Shown here: one piece after another, positions 26,643-34,119 of the stretch | Layout: each line of letters starts with the position of its first letter | How positions within the stretch are numbered: position 1 is the stretch's first letter | Assembly: GCA_037200885.1 (NCBI GenBank) | Contig: JBBCIN010000003.1 | Span: forward strand, 2,170,001 to 2,234,000 | Source of the DNA: PMG-095 sp037200885 | GTDB taxonomy: Bacteria; Myxococcota_A; Polyangia; Polyangiales; Polyangiaceae | Direction of reading: 5' to 3' | Length of the DNA: 64,000 bases | The notes under the pieces: generated by a model | Seen by the model: the letters and a program-made list of their open reading frames with translations, nothing else | Told to the model about the DNA's origin: nothing | The model's database searches: none | Translations under genes and position numbers: made by a program

Positions 26643-28361
26643 ATGCACAAAACAGCCGTCTCCGCTCTCTACTTTCTTGGCTCGGCGCTACTGCTGGTCG
26701 GATGTGGGCAAGCCTCGGAGGCGAACCCCGGCATGGCCGGCGTAAACGCTGGCGGCTCGAGCGCTAGTGCGAACAGCGACGGCGGCTCGAGCGGCGGTAT
26801 CGATAACGCGGGCGCATCGTCATCGAGCGCGGGTACGTCGCCGAGCACAGCTGGTTCGGCCGGAGCCGGGCCCAGTGGCGCGGGCGGTAGCAGCGCAGGC
26901 GCTGCACCGACCGGGGGCGCCGGGGCAGGGGTCGGTGGCAGTGGCGGCGCTCCCAGCGCGGCCGGCGGCGCGGGCTCCGACGTGATCGTCACCATCAAGA
27001 ACGGCGATTTTTGGCAGGATACGGCTGGCAATCGCATCGAGGCGCACGGCGCGGGCCTGATTCGAGTCGCAGATACCTGGTACTGGATCGGCGAAGACAA
27101 ATCCGGCAACTCGGGTGGCTTCAAAGCCGTCAATTGTTACGCCTCGAAGGATCTCTCGCACTGGGAATTCAGGCGCGCAATCATCACCAAACAAACCTCG
27201 AGCGATCTCGCGGCATCCGATCGCATCATCGAGCGGCCGAAGGTCATCTACAATGACGCCACCAAGAAATACGTGATGTGGTTGCATTGGGAGGGGGCAA
27301 GCTACGCAACCGCGGAAGCGGGCGTCTTTACCAGTGACACGGTCGATGGCGCGTACACGCAGGTCCGCCACTTCCGCCCGAACGATCGCATGTCGCGCGA
27401 CGATACTTTGTTCAAAGACGACGACGGCAAGGCGTACTTTCTGTCGGCGTCGAACGAGAACGCCGATCTTTCGCTGTACGATCTGACCGACGACTACACC
27501 GACATGAAGTCGCAGATCTCCACGCTCTGGCCGGGCAGCTACCGGGAGGCGCCCGCGATCATGAAAGCGAAGGGGCACTATTTCATCGTCAATTCGGCGG
27601 CGACGAACTGGGATCCGAACCAACAAAAGTTCTCCACCGCGACTTCGATGCAAGGTCCTTGGAGCGCCCTCGCGAACGTGGGCGATGCCACGGGCTTCGA
27701 TACCCAGACCGCATTCATCATCCCGGTTCAAGGCACGAAGACCACGACTTACATCTACGCAGGCGATCGCTGGCAAGATCCGGATCTGAAGAGCTCCAAG
27801 TACATCTGGCTGCCGCTCAAGCTGTCCGGGGATACCAAGCTAGTGATGGATTTCTACGACAGCTGGCAACTGAACGTGACCACGGGCGAGTGGAGCGCTG
27901 GCGGCGCAATGAACAGCGGCTTCATTTCGCACGCCAGCTGGTCGCTGGTCTCGGCGGACAGCCAGGAGACGGCGGCCGAAGACGGGCACGCAACCAACGC
28001 CTTCGACGACTCGACGTCCACGTTTTGGCACACGCAGTATACGGACGCGAAGCCAATGCCGCCGCACGAGATCGTGATCGACCTGGGCGCCAGCTATTCG
28101 CTCACGGGCATGCGCTATACCCCGCGCCAAGACGACAACCAGAACGGCATGGTCAAAGACTACGAATTTTACGTGAGCAGCGACAAAACCAACTGGGGAA
28201 CCGCGGTCAAGACCGGCAGCTTCGGCACGGGCAAAGCACCCACGACGGTCACTTTTCCGGCCACGCCTGGACGTTTCATTCGTTTCGTCGGCCTCACTGA
28301 GGTAAGCGGCAAAGCCTACACCTGCGTGGCCGAGCTCGACGTCGCGGGCACCGCTCTCTAG
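26643..28361 (+). CDS. GH43 (subfamily 24/34-like) lipoprotein with F5/8C (discoidin/CBM32) module
   Basis: 572 residues. Lipobox LLLVGC (Cys 21); Ser/Gly/Ala linker to about residue 112. The five-bladed propeller begins IEAHGAGLIRVADTWYWIGE, continues with IERPKVIYNDATKKYVMW and MSRDDTLFKDDDGKAYFLS, and has the acid Glu in YREAPAIMKAKGHYFI. This order resembles exo-beta-1,3-galactanases and relatives, where the usual N-terminal base Asp is not in its normal place; the HGAG segment here agrees. Residues about 430-570 form an F5/8 type C module (EDGHATNAFDDSTSTFWHT, RFIRFVGL) for sugar binding. Likely target is arabinogalactan side chains of pectin or glycoproteins, which is an inference from the family. 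Confidence 0.88.
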   Translation: MHKTAVSALYFLGSALLLVGCGQASEANPGMAGVNAGGSSASANSDGGSSGGIDNAGASSSSAGTSPSTAGSAGAGPSGAGGSSAGAAPTGGAGAGVGGSGGAPSAAGGAGSDVIVTIKNGDFWQDTAGNRIEAHGAGLIRVADTWYWIGEDKSGNSGGFKAVNCYASKDLSHWEFRRAIITKQTSSDLAASDRIIERPKVIYNDATKKYVMWLHWEGASYATAEAGVFTSDTVDGAYTQVRHFRPNDRMSRDDTLFKDDDGKAYFLSASNENADLSLYDLTDDYTDMKSQISTLWPGSYREAPAIMKAKGHYFIVNSAATNWDPNQQKFSTATSMQGPWSALANVGDATGFDTQTAFIIPVQGTKTTTYIYAGDRWQDPDLKSSKYIWLPLKLSGDTKLVMDFYDSWQLNVTTGEWSAGGAMNSGFISHASWSLVSADSQETAAEDGHATNAFDDSTSTFWHTQYTDAKPMPPHEIVIDLGASYSLTGMRYTPRQDDNQNGMVKDYEFYVSSDKTNWGTAVKTGSFGTGKAPTTVTFPATPGRFIRFVGLTEVSGKAYTCVAELDVAGTAL

Positions 28362-28394
28362 TTTTCGAGCTTCCTCGTGCTACCGAGAGGGTGC

Positions 28395-29471
28395 ATGCAT
28401 CGCTCCTTAATCTGCGGCCTTGGCTTGTTCAGTATTCCGCTGCTCGGTTGTTCGAGCTCAACCGGCGACGCGCCGCGGTCAGGCGCGGCGGGTTCCAGCA
28501 GCCTAGGCGGTGCCGGCGCTGGAGCTTCGGGCGGGAGCGCCGGGCTCCCGAATGGCGGCAGCGCAGGCACTGGCGCGAGCGGCGCCCCGGCCAGTGGCGG
28601 CGCCACCGCGAGCGGCGGCAGCGGCGGTCCAAGCGGCGCGCCAGGAATCGGCGGCACGTCGGCCACCGCGGGAGTTGGTGGCGGTGGTGGAGCGAGCGGC
28701 GCCGGTGGCGCAGGCGTTACAGGCGGCGCTCCGGGCGGCATGATCATCGTCAGCGATAACTTCGACACCAGTGCAGTGAACGCCGCGCCAGACGCGAGCA
28801 AATGGTTACCCCCCCCGTCGGGTGGAACGAACGGGCCGACCGTCGTCAGCTCGAAGGCGCACAGCGCGCCGAACTCTGCGAGCTCGACCGGCACCTCGAG
28901 CGGGCAAGGCGCGGCCCTGATCCCCGTCTCTGGACTGCCCACCACCGACAATCATTTTTATGTGCGCGTTTGGGTCAACTTCGCAAAAGCGACCAGTGCC
29001 GTAGCCGGGCACGCCGCGTTTCTCGTCGCGGGTTCAACGCTCGACCAATCCGGTACCGAGCTCAGGTTGGGCGTTTCGATCCCTCCGGGATTCGCCACGG
29101 CGATGGTGGACCTGAACCTGCAGAATCCGACGGATGGCGGCGGGGGTGAAGTGACGCGATTTTCCAATGGCTTTACCACCGGCGGCAATCCGCTGAACAT
29201 GGCTGGAACGACCTTCGACTCCGATTCTTGGACCTGCGTCGAAGCTCTGTTCGACGGCGGCCACAACGAATTTCGACTTTGGATCGGCGGCAGCGAAGTC
29301 AGCAACATGCACGTCACGAATTTTGCGGCGCGTCCAACCGACGCACCACGCGTGACGTGGGCACCGTCATTCAAGTTCTTGAAGATCGGCGCGCAGAACT
29401 ACTCGGGCGACATCGGACAAGTCTGGTACGACGACGTCGTTGTGGGCAGCGCGCCGATCGGCTGCAACTAA
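28395..29471 (+). CDS. Lipoprotein with concanavalin A-like (jelly-roll) domain
   Basis: 358 residues from ATG 28395, chosen because GAGAGG lies 5 bases upstream and it gives MHRSLICGLGLFSIPLLGC with the lipidated Cys at residue 19. A Ser/Gly/Ala linker runs to about residue 115. The remainder (VSDNFDTSAVNAAPDASKW, HFYVRVWVNFAKA, SWTCVEALFDGGHNEFRLW, FLKIGAQNYSGDIGQVWYDD) has the alternation of a beta jelly roll like LamG, polysaccharide-lyase or fungal Cip1-type proteins. I see no catalytic signature. It follows the GH43 gene by 33 bp on the same strand and probably shares its transcript; a carbohydrate-binding or lyase role is inferred. Confidence 0.65.
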   Translation: MHRSLICGLGLFSIPLLGCSSSTGDAPRSGAAGSSSLGGAGAGASGGSAGLPNGGSAGTGASGAPASGGATASGGSGGPSGAPGIGGTSATAGVGGGGGASGAGGAGVTGGAPGGMIIVSDNFDTSAVNAAPDASKWLPPPSGGTNGPTVVSSKAHSAPNSASSTGTSSGQGAALIPVSGLPTTDNHFYVRVWVNFAKATSAVAGHAAFLVAGSTLDQSGTELRLGVSIPPGFATAMVDLNLQNPTDGGGGEVTRFSNGFTTGGNPLNMAGTTFDSDSWTCVEALFDGGHNEFRLWIGGSEVSNMHVTNFAARPTDAPRVTWAPSFKFLKIGAQNYSGDIGQVWYDDVVVGSAPIGCN

Positions 29472-29487
29472 ATCGACCGGGCGCGTC

Positions 29488-30492
29488 TCAGGGGCAAGTC
29501 GCTTGCCAGGTGAGCGTGACCCCGGTTGCCGTAGTGTCCGAACTGCCGTTGTGTAACCACATCACTTCTCCGGCGAGGTCCGAGCCCATCGGTGTGGGAT
29601 TCACGGTCGCTGTCGTGTCGAAAGTAAAAGACAGCGCGGGCGTCATCACCGTCATCGAATCGACGTAGACGATGGTCGGATTCGTCCAATCACTGGTATC
29701 CGGTGCAGCATTGATCTCGATTCCGATGCGCCTGATGTCGGTCTTGACGATCCCGGTTGAACCAACGGCCTGTGTACCGACATTGAACGTGAGCGTCTGC
29801 CAACCGATGACGCTCTTGAGCGCTGGGCGCGAGGCGGTAGTGACGCCGAAATAGTGGTACTGAGAATCCTGCACGTAGTTGAAAATCGTGCCTCCGGCGC
29901 CCGGTTGGACTTGGACATAGACCCGCATCATGATCGCGGCCGTCGCACTACTGAGGTCGATGGCGGAGGGCAGCGAGATCACGAAGTGCGCTCGGTCACT
30001 CGCATCATCGATGGGAACCAAAAGCTTTGCGCAGCCGGTCGCGGGCGGACTACCGCCCGCGCCCGCGCTGCCCGCAGTGCCACCGCTGCCGGCGGTCCCA
30101 CCGCTGCCCGCAGTAGCGCTGCCCGCAGTGCCACCGCTGCTGCTGCCGGCCTTGCCCGCGCTGCCGCTGGTCCCCGCGGCACCGCCCTCGGGACCTTCAC
30201 CGCCGGCCTCCATCGCGCCCGCGGCTTCATTCATGCCGCCATCGCCTACGCTCGAGCCGCTCGAACCTCCGTTGACTACCGAGGTGCCGGCAAACCCAGC
30301 GCGTCCCGCGCCGGAGTTGGCGTCACCGCCCGTGCCCGAATGGCCGGCTCCCGAACCCGTGCCGCTGCTGCCGCCTCCAGAAGGTCCGCTCCCCAATAGG
30401 GACGCGTCGTAAACGCTGCAGCTCACGGCTGCAAAGATCACCGCTGCAGCTTTTGCCGCTCTCGTCGCTCGTCGTACCGTTCCGTCAGTCAC
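29488..30492 (-). CDS. Lipoprotein with CBM-like beta-sandwich domain
   Basis: 334 residues. Lipobox FAAVSC (Cys about 25), then a Ser/Gly/Ala linker with repeated GTAGSGGTAGSAG-like units to about residue 155. The C-terminal 180 residues (DDASDRAHFVISLPSAIDLSS, TIFNYVQDSQYHYFGVTTA, GWQTLTFNVG, RIGIEINAAPDTSDW, TIVYVDSMTV) look like a beta-sandwich carbohydrate-binding domain in which a helix-free sheet ends in a 'YVDS' strand, as in CBM11/CBM4-like modules. There is no catalytic domain. It converges with the jelly-roll lipoprotein gene (gap 16 bp). Function is inferred as glycan binding. Confidence 0.55.
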   Translation of the reverse strand: MTDGTVRRATRAAKAAAVIFAAVSCSVYDASLLGSGPSGGGSSGTGSGAGHSGTGGDANSGAGRAGFAGTSVVNGGSSGSSVGDGGMNEAAGAMEAGGEGPEGGAAGTSGSAGKAGSSSGGTAGSATAGSGGTAGSGGTAGSAGAGGSPPATGCAKLLVPIDDASDRAHFVISLPSAIDLSSATAAIMMRVYVQVQPGAGGTIFNYVQDSQYHYFGVTTASRPALKSVIGWQTLTFNVGTQAVGSTGIVKTDIRRIGIEINAAPDTSDWTNPTIVYVDSMTVMTPALSFTFDTTATVNPTPMGSDLAGEVMWLHNGSSDTTATGVTLTWQATCP

Positions 30493-30877
30493 GCCATGTT
30501 CCTTGCGTGCGCCAGCGTGCTAGCGCTTCGCGAAGTAAGGCTAGTCAATCTAGCAGTACCGCGGAACATGTGCATGCATTGAAGATGCGCGTTCGAGGCG
30601 CTGGCCGCTGGATTGCTCGCGCGCAAGAAGTTGCGAGGGCCGCGCGTGAGGCTACCGCCGCGGACTTCGGGGTCGGTCGATCGCAAGCCAAATTTCCGCG
30701 GCCACGGAATACACCCAGCGGCATCGAGGGCGGTTTCCCGGTAGCTGACGTAGCCAAACCTGCTGAAGTCGGACAAGAACGGCGAAAATCGCAGATTTAT
30801 CGCAAGCGCGAAAGGCTCTTCGACGACCGGCCAATCGGGCGCGCCCGCGACCGACCGCTGATCAGGTGTCGCTTGCG
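30493..30877. other. Intergenic region, 385 bp, between divergent genes
   Basis: Nothing convincing. It should contain promoters for the CBM-like lipoprotein (minus) and the kinase (plus). An in-frame GTG at 30866 could extend the kinase by four codons. Confidence 0.5.
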
Positions 30878-32524
30878 ATGGTGAGCTACGTGCCCGCGAG
30901 CGAAACCTTCGCAGCGCAGGTCGCCCTGTTGCCCGAACCGGGCCGCGCCGCGCTGATGCCGATCATGGACGTGCACGTCGCCCACCACCCCGAATTCCTC
31001 GGAGCGTACGTCGCCAACGCTCAAGGCACTTCGCCGTTGCATGAATTGTCAGGCTTGCCGCAAAATACTGGCGTCGGTAACCTTCTCTTGGCAGGCAGGC
31101 CGGGCTACTCTAAAGCGTTCACCAACGCACTCGCTCCCATGGCCGCCGACCCGAGCATCCCCGGAACTGCCACCGAAATAGTCCCGGCCAGTAGCGGTAC
31201 GACCGACGTCCAGCCGCGCAGCACGGGCGTTCGAAAAAAGCTCGAGCCTCCACCCCCATCCTTTGCCCAACGCTATCAACGCCGGGGGCACCTCGATAGC
31301 GGCGGCATGGGGCACATCGAGTCCGCTTTCGACCCGGTGATCGGCCGCAGCGTCGCCGTCAAAGTGCTGCAGGCTTTCGTCGAGGACGATCACGACATCC
31401 TGCGAAAATTCGTGGCCGAGGCTCAAATCACCGGGCAGCTCGATCACCCGAACATCGTGCCCGTTTATGATTTGGGCGAGCACGACGAAAAGCCGTTCAT
31501 CGTCATGAAGTTGGTGCGGGGTCGCACCTTCGCGGCGCTGTTGGCCGAAAAATCCGGGCCGCGCGCGGCGGACGACCTGCAACAATTTTTGGGCATCGTC
31601 CTGCGCGTGTGCGACGCGCTTTCGTTCGCGCATAGCCGCGGCGTCATTCACTGCGACATCAAGCCGGAGAACGTGATGGTCGGCGATCACGGCCAGGTCT
31701 ATTTGATGGACTGGGGCGTGGCTTCGATCACGCGGCGAGCCAGCACCCTGTCCGAAGAGCAGGCCGACGCCGATGCCGAAGCGTTCAGCGCGCCAGTGCA
31801 ACTGCCGGCCACGCCCAGCGGGGGCAGCGCGACCTCCGGTGTCATCCGCGGAACACCGGCGTACATGGCTCCTGAGCAACTGCGTGGTCGTACTGATTTA
31901 CTGGACGAGCGCACGGACGTGTTCGGCCTGGGTGGCCTGCTGCACGAAATCTTGACGGCCAACGCGCCGAACCATCGCGGTCGTCCGCTCGGCCGAGCGC
32001 TCGGCGGCGAGCCCGTCGTGCTGCCACGCGAGAACGAGCTGTGGACCCAGCTGCCGCCCGAGCTCAATCGCATCACGAGCAAGGCTCTTTCCCCGGACCC
32101 GGCGCAGCGCCACCAAAACGTGCTCGAGCTGAAGCACGATCTCGAGCGCTTTTTGAGTGGGGAACGCTGGTTCGAAGCCAAGCAGTTTCGCGCAGGTGAA
32201 TACATCGTCACCCAGGGGGACGTGGGCGACGCGGCGTACATCATCGAGCACGGGGAATGCGAAGTGCGGCGCGAGGTCGGCGCACAAAGCACCGTGCTGC
32301 GCCGCCTCGGTCCAGGTGCCGTCTTCGGCGAAACCGCGGTTTTCACGCGTTCCCCGCGCACCGCATCCGTGGTCGCGCTGAGCGACGTAACGGTCAAGCT
32401 GATCACCGCAGATTCACTGAACCGGGAGCTCGATCGAAATCAATGGCTGGGAGCGTTCGTGCGCTCGCTAGCAAGCCTATTTCGAGAGGCGGATCAGCGA
32501 CTTTCGCAATCACCGGAGCGCTAG
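30878..32524 (+). CDS. Ser/Thr protein kinase (non-RD) with C-terminal cyclic-nucleotide-binding domain
   Basis: 548 residues from ATG 30878; GTG 30866 is possible. Residues 1-130 are a low-similarity N-terminal part. The kinase domain (about 135-430) has the glycine loop HLDSGGMGHIESAF, VAIK-type VAVKVLQ, catalytic loop HCDIKPENVMVG and DWG in place of DFG, with APE as YMAPEQLRG. The Arg of HRD is Cys, so it is a non-RD kinase that may not need activation-loop phosphorylation. Residues about 430-540 form a CAP/CNB domain (GEYIVTQGDVGDAAYIIEHGE, GPGAVFGETAVFTRSPRTASV), where FGE..R.AS is the phosphate-binding cassette, so cAMP or cGMP may control it. No transmembrane segment: cytoplasmic. The pRiA4b/SEC-C gene follows by 19 bp. 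Confidence 0.9.
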   Translation: MVSYVPASETFAAQVALLPEPGRAALMPIMDVHVAHHPEFLGAYVANAQGTSPLHELSGLPQNTGVGNLLLAGRPGYSKAFTNALAPMAADPSIPGTATEIVPASSGTTDVQPRSTGVRKKLEPPPPSFAQRYQRRGHLDSGGMGHIESAFDPVIGRSVAVKVLQAFVEDDHDILRKFVAEAQITGQLDHPNIVPVYDLGEHDEKPFIVMKLVRGRTFAALLAEKSGPRAADDLQQFLGIVLRVCDALSFAHSRGVIHCDIKPENVMVGDHGQVYLMDWGVASITRRASTLSEEQADADAEAFSAPVQLPATPSGGSATSGVIRGTPAYMAPEQLRGRTDLLDERTDVFGLGGLLHEILTANAPNHRGRPLGRALGGEPVVLPRENELWTQLPPELNRITSKALSPDPAQRHQNVLELKHDLERFLSGERWFEAKQFRAGEYIVTQGDVGDAAYIIEHGECEVRREVGAQSTVLRRLGPGAVFGETAVFTRSPRTASVVALSDVTVKLITADSLNRELDRNQWLGAFVRSLASLFREADQRLSQSPER

Positions 32525-32543
32525 TTCGTTCTAAGCTCGGCTG

Positions 32544-33746
32544 GTGTCCCATCGAGTTTTCCGCCTATCGATCAGCCCCGATGATGCCCCCGAGGTGCGG
32601 CGCGTCATCGACTTCGATGGCCGCAACACCTTGCATGACGTGCACGAGCTCATGCAGAAAACCTTGAGCGTCGGCGATGACGATCACTTATACGCCTTCT
32701 TCCTGTCGGGGAAGTACTGGGACCAATCCTCGGAGTACGTCGACCCGCGGACAGACGGGGCGCGCGCTGACCGGGTACCGCTGTTTCGTTTGAAGCTGCG
32801 AGCCGGGCAACGGTTCGTTTATGTATATGACTACGGTGAGGAACACCGGTATTCGCTCAGCGTCGTGTCGGTGACTGAAACCGAGGCGCCGCTCCCGAAC
32901 CCAGTCGTGATCGAATCCGTGGGAGATGCGCGGCGGTCTCCCGAGGACTTCGATTTCGACGAAAATGACGACGAGGACGAGGGCGGCGGCGACGAGGGCG
33001 GCGACGACGAGGGCGGCGGCGACGAGGGCGGCGACGACGAAAACGAAACGGATCCCGCCTTGGAGGGGCCGTTCAAGCTCGCCGCAGCCGTCGTCGAGCA
33101 GATCGAGGCCCTCGATGACTTAGGGGAGGGCGCAAGCTCCGAAGAGACTCGGCCCCTCTTGCGGAAACTGGGCGAAGCCACGCTCGCGTTCGTCCTCGGG
33201 CTCGATGGCAATCGGCAGCTGCTAGGCGCAGTCGATCGCGAGTTCGACCTGGCCGGTGACTTGCTGACCATCCCTGCGCGGCTCAGTGCGGCCGGCGAGG
33301 TCGATCTGGCCGTGCGCATCGCCGAGGCATTGTACTTCGTCGAGCCGGACTACATGAACGGGGAGATAGCGCTCGTCCATGCGCGCGCGGGTGATCGAGA
33401 ACGCGCGCTCGCGCTCGTGCTGACCAATCTCGAAACGGCGACAGAGCCTTATATCGCAGAGTACAAGGCCGGAGACGTTTACCGCGAGCTAGGTGAGGCC
33501 GACGCCGCCGAAGCCTACTACCGTCGCGCCCTCGCGATCGCGGAGACCGCGACTGCGCGCAGCGAGGCCACGCTGCGCATCGCGAGCTTGATGATCGATA
33601 ACGGTCGTGAGGCGGACGCGGCGGCATTCGTCACGCAACAACGTAAGCCCGCGCGGAGTGCCGCGGCAAAACTACCGTCGGCGGGAAGAAACGATCCCTG
33701 TCCGTGTGGCAGCGGCAAAAAGTACAAAAAGTGCCACGGCGCCTGA
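32544..33746 (+). CDS. pRiA4b ORF-3-like protein with TPR region and SEC-C zinc motif
   Basis: 400 residues from GTG 32544. Residues 1-120 match the plasmid pRiA4b ORF-3/IS1096 TnpR-like fold (VFRLSISPDDAPEVRRVIDF, HLYAFFLSGKYWD, RFVYVYDYGEEHRY). Residues about 130-170 are an acidic Asp/Glu/Gly linker encoded by two exact 30-bp repeats. Residues about 240-365 look like TPR helices (AGDRERALALVLTNLE, ELGEADAAEAYYRRALAIAE). The end, RNDPCPCGSGKKYKKCHGA, is a canonical SEC-C motif, as on SecA and several adaptor proteins, binding zinc and possibly ribosome or nucleic acid. No transposase is nearby, so the family name does not imply a mobile element. Probably co-transcribed with the kinase. Confidence 0.85.
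   Translation: MSHRVFRLSISPDDAPEVRRVIDFDGRNTLHDVHELMQKTLSVGDDDHLYAFFLSGKYWDQSSEYVDPRTDGARADRVPLFRLKLRAGQRFVYVYDYGEEHRYSLSVVSVTETEAPLPNPVVIESVGDARRSPEDFDFDENDDEDEGGGDEGGDDEGGGDEGGDDENETDPALEGPFKLAAAVVEQIEALDDLGEGASSEETRPLLRKLGEATLAFVLGLDGNRQLLGAVDREFDLAGDLLTIPARLSAAGEVDLAVRIAEALYFVEPDYMNGEIALVHARAGDRERALALVLTNLETATEPYIAEYKAGDVYRELGEADAAEAYYRRALAIAETATARSEATLRIASLMIDNGREADAAAFVTQQRKPARSAAAKLPSAGRNDPCPCGSGKKYKKCHGA
32976..33035 (+). repeat. Two exact 30-bp tandem repeats in acidic linker
   Basis: 32976-33005 and 33006-33035 are identical and encode Asp-Glu-Gly-Gly-Gly-Asp-Glu-Gly-Gly-Asp twice, within the pRiA4b/SEC-C gene. Confidence 0.9.
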
Positions 33747-34119
33747 CGCGTGTTGCGAACTGGAAACGCAGTCGCGGCCGCGCCCCCGTAGGCGCCGGGC
33801 CCCAATCGCGTTTCCTCGGAGCTCGGAAATTTCCCAACGAAAAAGTCGCTGGGCAGCCAAGCAGAGACAGAGTGATGAGCGCTGCTCGAACGAAATCGCG
33901 GATTCACCGGTACAAAAAGCGCGTCGCGACCGCAATCGTGCGAAGGTCGTGAGCGTGTGCGTGAGTGCATGCGCGCATGCGTGTCATTGCGCGCGGCCCA
34001 CACATCATTCGTGTTCCTCACCGATTCAGAAGTGTTGGACGAAGGGCTGTGCCGTATGAGAGAGTTTGTCGAACCGATTTCGGGTGCTGAGATTTCAGGG
34101 CCTCGTGAGGAGTAGCTCT
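33747..34119. other. Intergenic region, 373 bp
   Basis: No gene seen. Contains an alternating purine-pyrimidine stretch (GCATGCGCGCATGC, about 33967-33980, self-complementary) and the strong GTGAGGAG ribosome site of the following gene at its right end. Confidence 0.5.

Noticed and set aside
32544..33746. Mobile-element interpretation of the pRiA4b ORF-3-like gene
   Set aside because: The family name comes from a plasmid/IS passenger gene, but there are no terminal inverted repeats or transposase here and the gene is fused to TPR and SEC-C parts.
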